Shown in pieces: positions 1 to 8,806 of a DNA stretch of 64,000 nt (positions are counted from its first letter, which is position 1; every line of letters begins with the position of its first letter). The position numbers and the translations under genes are program-made. The notes beneath the pieces were generated by a model. That model was not told the DNA's origin and did no database searches. It worked only from the letters and a program-made list of their open reading frames with translations. Where the stretch lies: assembly GCF_900119705.1 (NCBI RefSeq), contig NZ_LT632322.1, positions 1,302,001 to 1,366,000 on the forward strand, written 5' to 3'. The DNA is from Murdochiella vaginalis (GTDB lineage: Bacteria; Bacillota; Clostridia; Tissierellales; Peptoniphilaceae).

Positions 1-1834
1 TGTTCTCCGTATTCTGCGCCTCCATATAAAATGGTATGCGGTAGTGGTGGAAAACCGTACGATAATTGATCAATGGAGCATTTTGGCGAGAAAGCACAGC
101 ACAATCGCGATAATGTCCGCCATTTTGCACATGCTCAGCGATGGCATGCGCCACATAAAACGCCTCCGAAGAAATCGCATCCAAAAAGCCGGGTGCTTCG
201 CCCTCATCCTCTTCTTCCTCTTCCACGCGATCCTGAAGTACACAGATGGTGACCTTTCCTTTGTCGGCATGCGGACGATTCGTGCGTGCTAAATGGCCCG
301 GCGTGGCATAATCCACACCTCCCCGCTCCTTGGTCATCAAGGGTGAAAAAAGAAGGTTCACGAAATCGAGAATCTCCGGTTCGCTGCGAAAGTTCAGTGT
401 AAGGTCAATGGCTTCATCCTGTTCGGACGCCCGATAAGCCTCATAACGTCGCACGAAGTTTTCCGGTAACGCCCGGCGGAAGCCGTAGATGGATTGTTTG
501 GTATCTCCGACAAAAAACAGATTGTCTCCAGAAGAAATTTTTTCTATGATCGCCTCCTGAATGGCGTTGGCATCCTGATATTCATCAAAGAAAATCAGGC
601 GATAACGCGCCTTAAGCTCCTCGACGACCTCCGGCAGACGAAGCAGCTTCAGCAAGTGATGTTCGACATCCGAAAAATCCATGCCGTTTTGTTCCTCTTT
701 GCCTTCACGAAAACGTTCGGCAAAGGTCCAGGCGAGTGCCGCCAGCGGGCGCATCACCGCAAGAAGTTCAACCTGCTCCCTCGTAATGCGTTCCGGGTCA
801 TACAAAGCAAGTGAGGCCTCCAATTTCTTCCATTCCTTTTTAATCTGATCGCGCAGGTCCTTTAAGGCATCCTTGCAGGCTACCGCTTCGGCGCCATGTT
901 GCTTTTCGCGCACGGAAGGAAGCCGCTCGAACGAAAAAGCGATGGTATCTCCCCATAGTGCGGCAAGCTGTTCCTCTTCTTCCGCAGAAAGGCGAAGGGG
1001 ACCCTTGTCTCCTTCGCATGCTCGGAAAAGAGTATATCGAAGCGCAGCGATTTCTTTGGTAAAAAACAAGGAGGCGAATTCCGGAAGAGCCTCCCAAGGG
1101 TGCTCTTCCATCTGCCGAAGCAGGCGCTCGATCGCGAAAGCATGCGGAAAAACCAACAGCCTTAGCACGCCTTGGAAAATATGATGTTGCGTCTCTTTCG
1201 TAGTCAACGAGCGCAGCGTTTCCCGCATCCAGCCGATGGGATCCGTTTGGCTTTGTGAAAGCGTATACCATTGTAAAATCAGCTTTCGTATCTCTTCATC
1301 GCCTTGTCGGTTGCCATCGACGTAATTTTCTAAAAACGCGCTCACGTCTTCCGGCGGTACCGAAAAATCCAACGCGGATGTATCCAAGGCTTGTTCCTGA
1401 TATGCGGCAGAAAGGGTTTCTTCCATCGCCTCGTCCCGTAAGGCTGCCAATCTTCGTCCGGAAAGGATGTGAACGTTGGGATCCCGATCCAGCCGATCAA
1501 AATTGCGTTGCAGCACTTCCAGGCAGAAGGCATGCAGCGTTTGAATGTTGGCAGAGGAGAGACGATTGCGCTGTGCAAACAGCCATGGGCGGTCGGCGCC
1601 TTCTTTTTGCACTTCTTCCTGCAAGGCTTGCCGAATACGCGTGCGCATTTCCCCTGCCGCTTTTTTCGTAAATGTGACGATCAACATTTCCTCTATACCG
1701 ATGTGCTCTTCTACCAACTGACGGCGAATGCGCTCCACCAGAACCCCGGTTTTCCCGGCGCCGGCCTGTGCCGACACGATGCGGTTTTTGCGCTCCGGAC
1801 GCAAGGCCTGTTCCTGTTCCACAGTAAATTTCAT
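1..1834 (-). CDS. addA: ATP-dependent helicase/nuclease subunit A (AddA), partial
   Basis: This is the helicase-nuclease subunit of the AddAB (RexAB) complex, which resects double-strand breaks for recombination in Firmicutes. The frame opens with MKFTVEQEQALRPERKNR. It has a Walker A GAGKT at residues 25-29, an IFFDEYQDANAIQ motif II (DEYQD box) and a GDTKQSIYGFRR motif III, all typical of UvrD-like superfamily 1A helicases. About 611 codons are present and the frame stays open to the left edge. Roughly half the usual protein is therefore missing, including the later helicase motifs and the C-terminal RecB-type nuclease. The ATG start overlaps the addB stop by four bases (ATGA), so the two subunits are translationally coupled. 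It is the last visible gene of glcK-addB-addA. The order addB then addA is usual. Confidence 0.95.
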   Translation of the reverse strand, partial: MKFTVEQEQALRPERKNRIVSAQAGAGKTGVLVERIRRQLVEEHIGIEEMLIVTFTKKAAGEMRTRIRQALQEEVQKEGADRPWLFAQRNRLSSANIQTLHAFCLEVLQRNFDRLDRDPNVHILSGRRLAALRDEAMEETLSAAYQEQALDTSALDFSVPPEDVSAFLENYVDGNRQGDEEIRKLILQWYTLSQSQTDPIGWMRETLRSLTTKETQHHIFQGVLRLLVFPHAFAIERLLRQMEEHPWEALPEFASLFFTKEIAALRYTLFRACEGDKGPLRLSAEEEEQLAALWGDTIAFSFERLPSVREKQHGAEAVACKDALKDLRDQIKKEWKKLEASLALYDPERITREQVELLAVMRPLAALAWTFAERFREGKEEQNGMDFSDVEHHLLKLLRLPEVVEELKARYRLIFFDEYQDANAIQEAIIEKISSGDNLFFVGDTKQSIYGFRRALPENFVRRYEAYRASEQDEAIDLTLNFRSEPEILDFVNLLFSPLMTKERGGVDYATPGHLARTNRPHADKGKVTICVLQDRVEEEEEDEGEAPGFLDAISSEAFYVAHAIAEHVQNGGHYRDCAVLSRQNAPLINYRTVFHHYRIPFYMEAQNTEN

Positions 1835-4800
1835 TGCTCCCCTCCTTTCTGTTCATACTCGTTTGCTTCGGTTGCATCCTCTGCGCTTGCGATGAGGCCG
1901 TCTTTCCAATCTTTCCAGCCGATTTTTTCGACAAATCGTTGCTGCGTGTAGTGCCTCTGCTTTTCAAAGCGGCAGACCGACTGAAATGGACAATACGCGC
2001 AACCGGAAAATACTGTTTTTTGCCCCGATCGAATGACAAGCGGATGAGGAGCTATCATCCCGGACTCACGAGAAGCCGTGAGCGAACGGGCCATGTGCTC
2101 GGCGGTATATAATAATTCATCCACTTCCTTTGGGAGAAGTACATTCTCCTGCTCGGTCCAGTTTTTTCTTTGGTCTTTTATCGCATAAACCGACGCGGCA
2201 ATTTCTTCTTCCAGCCGTGTATCAAATCGCGTCGCGATAGAATCCTGACGCAAGAAGCCGTCCAGACGAAGGTTTTTATCCCAAACACGATTTAATTCCT
2301 CGGTTGGTTCCGCTTCTTTTGCCTTTGGTACATGCAAAGGAAAGTAAAAGGCGCCAAACGGTTTGCCAAGTGTCTCGGCAACACGAAGATAAAGCGGTAA
2401 CTGCAAATGAATGCCGCCCACAATATCAGAAAGAGAAAAGGAGGTTGATCCGGTTTTATAGTCCAATACTTCGACATACGCCCCTTGCGGATCGTTTACG
2501 ATGTCCAAGCGATCAATGCGACCATGTAGAAAAAGGCGGCGTGGCGCATCAGCCAGTACAAGGCCGGAAAGAGCGCTTTTAGGTCCGAACGCCTGCTCAT
2601 GCAAAATGGTCTGAATCGCGCTGTTTTCCAGATGATCAAAAATACGGGCATGGCTTTCGTGCAGCGTTTTTTCCGCCATGCGCAACAAGAAAGCATTTTT
2701 GGGATCCTCCCGTTTTATGGGATCCATCGCTTCGGATAACACCTTTGCACTCTCCAAGCGCATGATCTCTTCCGATGCCGAAAAAGAAGGCAAGGCATGT
2801 TTCGCGAGAAAGGGAGAAACATATGTCGTCCATCGATCCACTGCCGCATGCAGAAAATTTCCAATATCCGGCGCATAGACCGTAAAAGAACGTTCCTCTT
2901 CCGCTCTAAGGCCGTAGCGCAAAAAATACTGATACGGACAGCGTGCAAAATTTTCCAATTGAGAGGCGCTCAGTGTATCGGCCGGATAAAGCTCCTGAAC
3001 CAGTGCTGCCGAAAGAGGCTTTCGCTCACCTTCCGCAATACTGTCCTGTATGGCTTCTGCCATTTTTCGATATGCCGGCAGAGTTCGCATTCCATCCAGC
3101 ATCTGCTTTGCGATTTTTTTTCGGCTTTCCGATGCTTCGGCATCCTGCAAAATCGCCGGCATTCCCACCAACAAAAGGCCTTTGGAATAGAGCATATCCG
3201 AGAGCGAAAAGGTGTCCACGATGGTCATGGATTGTCCGAGCGATGCCTGCATGCGCTGCATCCACGGGCTCGGATTCATGGATTCGTTGGCCTGATTCTG
3301 CATAGCGAAGGACAAGGAAAGGTGTAGCGTGGCTTGGTGTAATACGGAATAAAAATTCAGTCGTTCTTCTTCCATGGCAAAGCGATTCGTGGAGGGAAGC
3401 GGCGCATCGCTATCCGAAAGCGTGGCTTTTTCCTCCTCGCTGAGTAGCGCGCTTTCCCTGCGCACGCTCGGCAAATACGCATCGCTGACGCCTAAAAGAA
3501 ATACGTACGGACGCGGGCGAAGGCGGGAGCGTAGAAGATCGCCCACGACAATCTGATCCGCAAACGGCGGAATGACGCCCAACGAAATACCGGAAAAGCC
3601 TTCTTCACAGAGCGCGATAAAACCGTGACGATCGATTTCTTGATCGGCAAAAAGTTCCACCATCTCGCTCAATCGCTCCATCACGGCATCCCAAATCCGA
3701 CGATGCAAAGCCAGGCGTTCCTCCTCACCTTCCTGAAGAAGTGTTTCTTCATAACGAAACAGCGCCTGTGCCGTTTCCGGCGTGCGCAGGGCGACTACCA
3801 ACGCGCCGGCAAAATCGCGAACCGTTTTTCCATTCTGCATACGGTTGTCAAAGGCATAGTAATAGTCGAGAATCGTCCGGTTGACGCGTCTTGCCGTATC
3901 CGCCTGTCGCTTTTGTCGCTCCCGTTCCTCTTCCCCCAGCCGAAGGCCTTCGTCGAGAAACGTAAAATAACGATTGTTCTCCACCATGCGATAGCGAATG
4001 TTTCGCCGTTCGAGATAGCGTTGATAGAGCTCGATATCGTCTTCTTCGACGCCTAACAATCCCGCTTTCACCAGAGAAAGCATCGTCTCGGGACGCGGCC
4101 CTTTTTCACTTAAGGAAAGCAGTGCACGAATCGTACGAAGCAGCGGATGATAGTTCACTTCTTTGATTTCATCGTAAAAAAAGCGCAATCCTTCCCGTTG
4201 AAGACATCGCTTGAGGAGCGGTGCATATTCTTCCGTGTCGCTCAGAAAAATAGCAAAGTCGTTTAGCTTCGCGCCTGCCTCTTGCATCCGCTTTTTAATG
4301 GCGACAATAACGCCTTCGACTTCCTGCTCGCTGTTACGATAACTTTTAAATGTTATCGGTACAGATGCCGCGTCTCCTTTCGACGCGCTTTGCGGTGTGC
4401 GTAGAGCGAAAACCGCCCGTGCGCCGCGATCCACTGCCTTACGCATAGACATCGCTGCATCCAAGGCATCTGTTTTAGAAAAAGGATCCGTTTTTGCCGG
4501 AATTCGACTTCTGGATACGTCATGAACCCGCAGAGTGGAAAGGGTGGAAAGTTGGCGAGCAAAACGCGCGCTCAAAGAAAATGCCGCTGCATCGTCAACC
4601 ATGTCGGTAAAAAGCATTTCTTGCGCGGCATAAGGCATGTTTTCCGGCGCAGTCGCGATGACGTTCGCCATGCGTGGATCCAAAACAATCGTAAAATGCA
4701 CAGCATAGCCGCGCACGATCAGTGCTTTCACGGCATCCGCTTCGCGCTTCGAAAGCGAATGAAAACGATCAAAGTAAAAATCTACGCCGTCAAAAACGGC

Positions 4801-5364
4801 GAGGGAAGAAAGTTGTTGAAAAGCCAGCGTCAGCTCGTCGTCGCTGTCACAGCGCGTATTGCCCAAGATGTCTTCGTACGCGCGATAGATTTGCGCCATT
4901 TCCAACAGCTTTTGGCGCGTGCGATCTCCTTCCGGAAAGGTGTTGGCTTTTTCCTCGATCGTGTCGGGAAGAATGCCGTACTCTTTCCATTCGCGTAACT
5001 GCTGCACAAAAGCTTGACACAGATCCGTTCCGATGGTTCCGGGCGTAAAGATGCGTCGCTTCTCTTTGTCTTGTTCCAACAGAAGCCGGATCAGCATGCG
5101 GCGCCCTTCCTCCGTGACAACCGGCGTGCGCAAGCCGCTTCCTTCCTGCAAAATATCCCGGACCAGTGAATGAAAGCTTTTTACCTGCGCCTGCATGAGC
5201 ACATTCGTATGCAGCGCTTCAAACAGCGCTTGTTCGGCTTCCACTGTAAATTGGGAGGGCACCACCAGATACGCTCGTCGTCCGCGGGAAAGGCTCTCCT
5301 TAATGGCCTCTACCAGCGCTGCCCAGGCATCTTCCGGAAAGCGCGAGGGATAGAGGTCGATCAC
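1831..5364 (-). CDS. addB: ATP-dependent nuclease subunit B (AddB/RexB)
   Basis: Second subunit of the AddAB recombination nuclease, about 1177 residues. I place the start at a GTG at 5364, directly behind a GGAGGT ribosome site and overlapping the glcK stop as GTGA; a longer reading up to 5547 would lie inside glcK and is rejected. The C-terminal RecB-like nuclease has DAPRRLFLHGRIDRLD and VEVLDYKTG motifs. The four cysteines expected for the AddB iron-sulfur cluster are visible: one in LENFARCPYQYF and three in CAYCPFQSVC near the end. The N-terminus begins IDLYPSRFPEDAWAALVEA and has no GxxGxGKT loop, unlike Bacillus AddB but like streptococcal RexB. It is cotranscribed with glcK upstream and addA downstream. 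Confidence 0.93.
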   Translation of the reverse strand: MIDLYPSRFPEDAWAALVEAIKESLSRGRRAYLVVPSQFTVEAEQALFEALHTNVLMQAQVKSFHSLVRDILQEGSGLRTPVVTEEGRRMLIRLLLEQDKEKRRIFTPGTIGTDLCQAFVQQLREWKEYGILPDTIEEKANTFPEGDRTRQKLLEMAQIYRAYEDILGNTRCDSDDELTLAFQQLSSLAVFDGVDFYFDRFHSLSKREADAVKALIVRGYAVHFTIVLDPRMANVIATAPENMPYAAQEMLFTDMVDDAAAFSLSARFARQLSTLSTLRVHDVSRSRIPAKTDPFSKTDALDAAMSMRKAVDRGARAVFALRTPQSASKGDAASVPITFKSYRNSEQEVEGVIVAIKKRMQEAGAKLNDFAIFLSDTEEYAPLLKRCLQREGLRFFYDEIKEVNYHPLLRTIRALLSLSEKGPRPETMLSLVKAGLLGVEEDDIELYQRYLERRNIRYRMVENNRYFTFLDEGLRLGEEERERQKRQADTARRVNRTILDYYYAFDNRMQNGKTVRDFAGALVVALRTPETAQALFRYEETLLQEGEEERLALHRRIWDAVMERLSEMVELFADQEIDRHGFIALCEEGFSGISLGVIPPFADQIVVGDLLRSRLRPRPYVFLLGVSDAYLPSVRRESALLSEEEKATLSDSDAPLPSTNRFAMEEERLNFYSVLHQATLHLSLSFAMQNQANESMNPSPWMQRMQASLGQSMTIVDTFSLSDMLYSKGLLLVGMPAILQDAEASESRKKIAKQMLDGMRTLPAYRKMAEAIQDSIAEGERKPLSAALVQELYPADTLSASQLENFARCPYQYFLRYGLRAEEERSFTVYAPDIGNFLHAAVDRWTTYVSPFLAKHALPSFSASEEIMRLESAKVLSEAMDPIKREDPKNAFLLRMAEKTLHESHARIFDHLENSAIQTILHEQAFGPKSALSGLVLADAPRRLFLHGRIDRLDIVNDPQGAYVEVLDYKTGSTSFSLSDIVGGIHLQLPLYLRVAETLGKPFGAFYFPLHVPKAKEAEPTEELNRVWDKNLRLDGFLRQDSIATRFDTRLEEEIAASVYAIKDQRKNWTEQENVLLPKEVDELLYTAEHMARSLTASRESGMIAPHPLVIRSGQKTVFSGCAYCPFQSVCRFEKQRHYTQQRFVEKIGWKDWKDGLIASAEDATEANEYEQKGGEQ

Positions 5365-6323
5365 GCTCCCACCTCCAGCGGAAACACCAAACGTGCTGCG
5401 CCGATCATTCCGGCTTTGTTGCCGAGGGTTGCGCGGACAATGGGCGTTTCCCGCGTGGCGAAAAAGGCATAGCGACGATAGGCTTCCCGCAACGGAACCA
5501 AAAGCACCTCGCCGGCATTGCTGACACCTCCGCCAATGACAAAACATTCCGGATCAATGGTTGCGCCCAAAACCGCAAGTCCCCGACCTAACACATCGGT
5601 AACATGATCGACAACGCGACGACAAATCGGATCGCCGTTTTCCGTGCCTCGGAAAATCGCTCGGGTATCGTAGCCGCCGTTATAAGGACGTAACGACGAC
5701 GGTTCGTCGGATTGGGCAAGCAATACGCCGGCATAGCGGATGATGTTCGGTGCGGAACACACCTGTTCCAGACAATGATGTCCGCCACAGCCGCAGGCAA
5801 AGTCAAAGGGCTCGGTGAGAATGGGCATATGACCGATTTCGCCGCCTGCTCCGTTTGTGCCGGATAGAATCTGGTTGTTAAGAATAACACCGCCGCCGAT
5901 GCCGGTGCCGATGATCACAAAAACAATGGAACTTTTGTCAGCCGCCGCACCCTGCCAAACTTCGCCCAGCGCTGCAACGTCCGCGTCATTCTCTACAATA
6001 ATGGGACAAATAAATTCTTCCTTCTCCCGAAGCATTTCCACCAAAGGCACAACACCCCAACTGAGGTTTACGCAGCCGTTGACTATGGCATGACCGACCA
6101 CCGGTCCGGGCACACCGATGCCGATTCCGCCTAATTCCGATTCCGCAAGATTTTCTTCCGCAAGCAGCGTCCGTAAACGCACCGCCATTTCATGAATGAG
6201 AACATTCTGTTCTTTTTCTTTTCCGGTAGGAATGGAAACCGATTTACACAAATTCCCCTTATCATCGAAAAGGCCAAACTTAGCCGTTGTCCCGCCAAGG
6301 TCAATGCCGATATATACCGTCAT
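5361..6323 (-). CDS. glcK: ROK-family glucokinase
   Basis: A 320-residue sugar kinase of the ROK family, most likely glucokinase, which phosphorylates glucose with ATP at the entry of glycolysis. The N-terminal phosphate-binding motif GIDLGGTTAKFGLFD is intact. The ROK zinc-binding motif is clear as CGCGGHHCLEQ, preceded by the GEIGHMPI segment that supplies the zinc-binding histidine. There is no N-terminal winged helix, so this is a kinase and not a ROK repressor such as NagC or XylR. The exact sugar cannot be read from sequence; ROK kinases also act on mannose, fructose or N-acetylmannosamine. The ATG follows AAAGGAGGAACGC. The stop overlaps the GTG start of addB, so a metabolic gene leads a repair operon, which looks like a fortuitous arrangement. 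Confidence 0.88.
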   Translation of the reverse strand: MTVYIGIDLGGTTAKFGLFDDKGNLCKSVSIPTGKEKEQNVLIHEMAVRLRTLLAEENLAESELGGIGIGVPGPVVGHAIVNGCVNLSWGVVPLVEMLREKEEFICPIIVENDADVAALGEVWQGAAADKSSIVFVIIGTGIGGGVILNNQILSGTNGAGGEIGHMPILTEPFDFACGCGGHHCLEQVCSAPNIIRYAGVLLAQSDEPSSLRPYNGGYDTRAIFRGTENGDPICRRVVDHVTDVLGRGLAVLGATIDPECFVIGGGVSNAGEVLLVPLREAYRRYAFFATRETPIVRATLGNKAGMIGAARLVFPLEVGA

Positions 6324-6358
6324 GCGTTCCTCCTTTTACCTGTCCGCTACTGCCTTTT

Positions 6359-6387
6359 ATTTTAGCATGATGCTCTCTTTCCTGCAT
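6359..6387 (-). promoter_or_regulatory. Possible promoter of glcK-addB-addA
   Basis: An extended -10 element TGCTAAAAT (core TAAAAT at 6359-6364) lies about 36 bases upstream of the glcK start. The -35 region near 6382-6387 is a poor match to TTGACA, as is tolerated with an extended -10. No operator was seen. Confidence 0.35.
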
Positions 6388-6521
6388 CGAATGAAGAGCG
6401 TTTTCCCTCATAACTGCCGTTTGCGCCATAAAGCGTATTCGTTATCTTTTCGCCGTTGCGGGTACAAAAAGAGCGATTAAAAATTTGCTTCACGAAATAG
6501 GTCAAAAAATAGGAGGAAACC

Positions 6522-6818
6522 ATGCCAAAGTATGAACTGTATAAAAAGGATGTCTGTCCCTACTGCCAAAAAGTCATGAAGTTTATGACAGAAAACCACG
6601 TCGAAGGCGTGATAATGAAAGACATAATCGAAGATCCCAAGAATCAGGAAAATCTTGTGAAGCGAGGCGGCATGGATCAGGTTCCCTGCCTCTTTATAGA
6701 CGGAGAAGCGCTCTATGAATCGGATGACATTATCCAATACATGAAGGAACATCTGGTAGCGGATGCTTCCGATGATAAAGGAGACGATGCAACGCCGAGT
6801 GTGTGCAACGTGCTATAA
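6522..6818 (+). CDS. Glutaredoxin-family protein
   Basis: A 98-residue glutaredoxin-like thiol oxidoreductase. The dithiol active site CPYC is at residues 12-15. It is followed by the cis-proline segment QVPCLFIDGEALYESDDII, which matches the usual TVPxLFIDG...ES.DI pattern of the fold. The C-terminal tail DDKGDDATPSVCNVL extends past the domain and carries one more cysteine. An AGGAGG site sits seven bases before the ATG. The gene stands alone on the plus strand between two minus-strand transcription units and ends in a strong shared terminator. The electron donor is not evident from the context, since no glutathione or thioredoxin reductase gene is nearby. CPYC fits both classical glutaredoxins and NrdH-like redoxins. 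Confidence 0.85.
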   Translation: MPKYELYKKDVCPYCQKVMKFMTENHVEGVIMKDIIEDPKNQENLVKRGGMDQVPCLFIDGEALYESDDIIQYMKEHLVADASDDKGDDATPSVCNVL

Positions 6819-6865
6819 CGGGGTGCACGAAACCATCCGGTCATTGCTCTGGTCCTAGCAGAGAG

Positions 6866-6910
6866 AAAGGGCACGAAAACAGCTTATCTGTTTTCGTGCC
6901 CTTTCCTTTA
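6866..6910. terminator. Bidirectional rho-independent terminator
   Basis: A perfect 17-base-pair stem (6866-6882 with 6888-6904) and five-base loop, with a T-rich run after it on the plus strand and T-containing sequence on the minus strand. It lies between the convergent glutaredoxin and lipoprotein genes and can serve both. Confidence 0.9.
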
Positions 6911-6946
6911 TTTGAGAGGGAATTCTAAACTCTCTAAGGCTCCTGC

Positions 6947-7993
6947 TTATTGTACGGGATTCATGTACACAATCGCCTTGCGGAGGATGCGGCCAAGTTG
7001 GTCATGAAGAGAAATCGACAGCGGAAAGCCTGGCGTATCGGGGTGTGCTAAGAAGTCCTCCAGGTGCAACCGCTGTTCTTTTGTCAATGCCGTATCGATC
7101 GGGAAACGATAATGCTCTTCTTTTTTGATTTCCAGCGTCCCATCCTCCGTGTTTGTCTTGATTAGAGGCACTCTTAGCACATTTTCGCCATCTACAGCGC
7201 GATACGGGAAATGATCGAAAGCATTCAATTGGAGATAGTAGCTATCACCGGCATCGGCAGGAATCTGATCATCACAATTGAATTGGACATCGAATGCGCT
7301 CTTCCCGTTTTCTTCGATGAGACGCACATGAATAGGCGCATCGCCTACAGGCGCCGCTTTCGCCACGGCTTTTGCGTATATGGTATTCATCCCCGTCAGG
7401 ATATTCTCCGGAAGAAGAATGCCGGCTAGAACCTCAATGCCATAACCGTCCGGAGCAAACAAATACACACTTGCATTCAGGCGATCCCGTTTGCCATGAA
7501 TAAATTCCTGGAGTATCGCTTCATTTTCATTGTCAAACGCCTTCGTATCGGATGACAGCGAGAGAGAAATCGTCCCGGGCATACACCCGTTATCCACCGG
7601 TATGGTAAAAATCTTATTTTTTGCTTCTTTCATCGTGTAAGGGATGATTCCATCGAAAGAAACCATGGCATAGATTTGCGGGGAATCAAACATGGACATA
7701 TCTACGCGAAAAAAGGAATCCACTCTTTCCAGGTTCACGTCAAGATGATACTGGTCTCCAGCAACAGATAAGAGAAATACATCCTTTGCTTCATAAAAAC
7801 GCACCTCCTCCAACTGCCCATCGCCGCGCCCAAGAACGCGGCTTTCCTCTGACGATTCGGAAACCGTCTCCGACTTGGATTCGATCAGCGACGCACTTTC
7901 TTCCGGCGGCTTTTGTCCGGTACAGGCAGCCAACAGCAATAGAAAAACAAAAATTATACAGCCGCTTAAGGAACGAAAAAGAATTTTTTTCAT
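6947..7993 (-). CDS. Putative lipoprotein of unknown function
   Basis: I do not recognise this 348-residue protein. The start at 7993 is chosen because it sits behind a GAGGGAG ribosome site and gives a classic lipoprotein signal: MKK, a basic start, a hydrophobic stretch, then LLAAC as the lipobox with the cysteine at about residue 24. After cleavage a Ser/Glu-rich linker (about residues 25-55) leads into a soluble domain of alternating beta-like segments, with no metal-binding or catalytic motif that I can see. The protein should be tethered outside the membrane by a diacylglyceryl cysteine. It is a single-gene unit with its own terminator. A substrate-binding or wall-associated role is possible, but nothing in the sequence proves it. 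Confidence 0.75.
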   Translation of the reverse strand: MKKILFRSLSGCIIFVFLLLLAACTGQKPPEESASLIESKSETVSESSEESRVLGRGDGQLEEVRFYEAKDVFLLSVAGDQYHLDVNLERVDSFFRVDMSMFDSPQIYAMVSFDGIIPYTMKEAKNKIFTIPVDNGCMPGTISLSLSSDTKAFDNENEAILQEFIHGKRDRLNASVYLFAPDGYGIEVLAGILLPENILTGMNTIYAKAVAKAAPVGDAPIHVRLIEENGKSAFDVQFNCDDQIPADAGDSYYLQLNAFDHFPYRAVDGENVLRVPLIKTNTEDGTLEIKKEEHYRFPIDTALTKEQRLHLEDFLAHPDTPGFPLSISLHDQLGRILRKAIVYMNPVQ

Positions 7994-8108
7994 CGCACAC
8001 TCCCTCCTCTCATTAATTTCAATCAACGAGACAACAAGCCATAGATACAAAATCGAGTATTCTCTTTCTATTGCGCATGATACCCGGAAAAGTTGGCAAT
8101 TATACAGA

Positions 8109-8276
8109 GTGCTTCATCCGGTTTCAGACCTAAGAAATAAATTTAATGAAATTGAAAAAACGGTTCAGGAGGGCACTCCTATTTATCTCACAAAAAATGG
8201 CTACGGAACGATGGTCGTCCTAAGTTTGGAACAATATACTGCGCTCAATGGAGGTTCGTCTTGTTCTCTATGGTAG
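8109..8276 (+). pseudogene. Remnant of a Phd/YefM-type antitoxin
   Basis: The translated stretch LHPVSDLRNKFNEIEKTV, continuing with EGTPIYLTKNGYGTMVVLSL, matches the DNA-binding N-terminal core of Phd/YefM antitoxins of type II toxin-antitoxin modules. The only nearby in-frame start is a GTG at 8109 with no convincing ribosome site. The frame itself stays open further upstream, but there it overlaps the start of the lipoprotein gene on the other strand. The protein stops soon after EQYTAL with the tail NGGSSCSLW, so the C-terminal toxin-binding segment is missing. No toxin gene follows; the next feature is the tmRNA terminator. Local sequence is more AT-rich than the neighbouring genes. I read it as a decayed, formerly mobile module, though expression of a short DNA-binding protein is not excluded. 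Confidence 0.6.
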
Positions 8277-8343
8277 ACGTGATTGGAAAAAACACATCTA
8301 ACATGCTGGCCTATTGAGTACCATAGCTACTGTAAATAGCAAT

Positions 8344-8385
8344 AAAAAAGCCAATTCCTTGTAATTTCAAGGAACCGGCTTTTTT
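8344..8385 (-). terminator. Terminator of the tmRNA gene
   Basis: An 18-base-pair stem with two G-U pairs (8344-8361 with 8368-8385) ending in six Ts on the minus strand. It begins five bases beyond the mature 3' end of the tmRNA. Confidence 0.85.
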
Positions 8386-8389
8386 GCTA

Positions 8390-8733
8390 TGGAGATGGAG
8401 GGAATCGAACCCTCGTCCAAGAGAACATCCGAACGAGTTTCTCCGAGCGCAGTTTATTTCCATTGTTTCCCGAATGGCCGGCGAAATAAACAAACGATGG
8501 CATTCGGTAGCTTCATGAGTCCAACCTGCGGGCAAAGCTTAGCGCAGGAAGTTTCCCGAGATCGTTGAGGTCAGTCCGTCTGTTACGGGTCCAGTCGGAG
8601 GACCGGCAGCCATGGTTAGGCCGCGTAAGCTAATTCGTTGTCGTTAGCAGTTATTGGTTTTGCCTGATTAACGTCATCTGCCTGACGGCTCGCTTCTCCT
8701 TTTTCCGTTCCCCTGTCGAAACCGGGCATCCCC
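8390..8733 (-). ncRNA. ssrA: Transfer-messenger RNA (tmRNA)
   Basis: The RNA that rescues stalled ribosomes and tags their incomplete products. The 5' end GGGGATGCCCGGTTTCGAC and the 3' end GGTTCGATTCCCTCCATCTC are the hallmark tRNA-like ends; GGGGATG pairs with CATCTCC to form the acceptor stem, with A as discriminator, and the terminal CCA is not encoded. The internal open frame at 8663-8616 reads AKPITANDNELAYAA followed by TAA, preceded by ACGTTAATCAG. The resume codon is taken as the GCA at 8663, by analogy with other tmRNAs. The partner SmpB gene is about 48 kb away at 56.5-57.0 kb. A consensus -10 lies nine bases upstream and a terminator follows. The last three tag residues are YAA instead of the common LAA. 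Confidence 0.95.
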
Positions 8734-8742
8734 GTGTGTCTT

Positions 8743-8748
8743 ATTATA
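8743..8748 (-). promoter_or_regulatory. -10 element of the tmRNA promoter
   Basis: A perfect TATAAT lies nine bases before the first base of the tmRNA. The corresponding -35 (around CTCGAT) is weak. Confidence 0.65.
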
Positions 8749-8806
8749 GCATAGAAATTCATTGTATCGAGCTAAGGTATGGTCTGCTGCCGCGACGCAA
8801 AAGTCC

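Noticed and set aside
5365-5547. Longer N-terminus for addB, extending into glcK
   Set aside because: The extra 61 residues lie in a shadow frame of glcK, have no family similarity and no ribosome site, while the GTG at 5364 has GGAGGT and a GTGA overlap.
7875-8108. Upstream part of the antitoxin frame
   Set aside because: It overlaps the lipoprotein gene start on the opposite strand and shows no antitoxin-like sequence.
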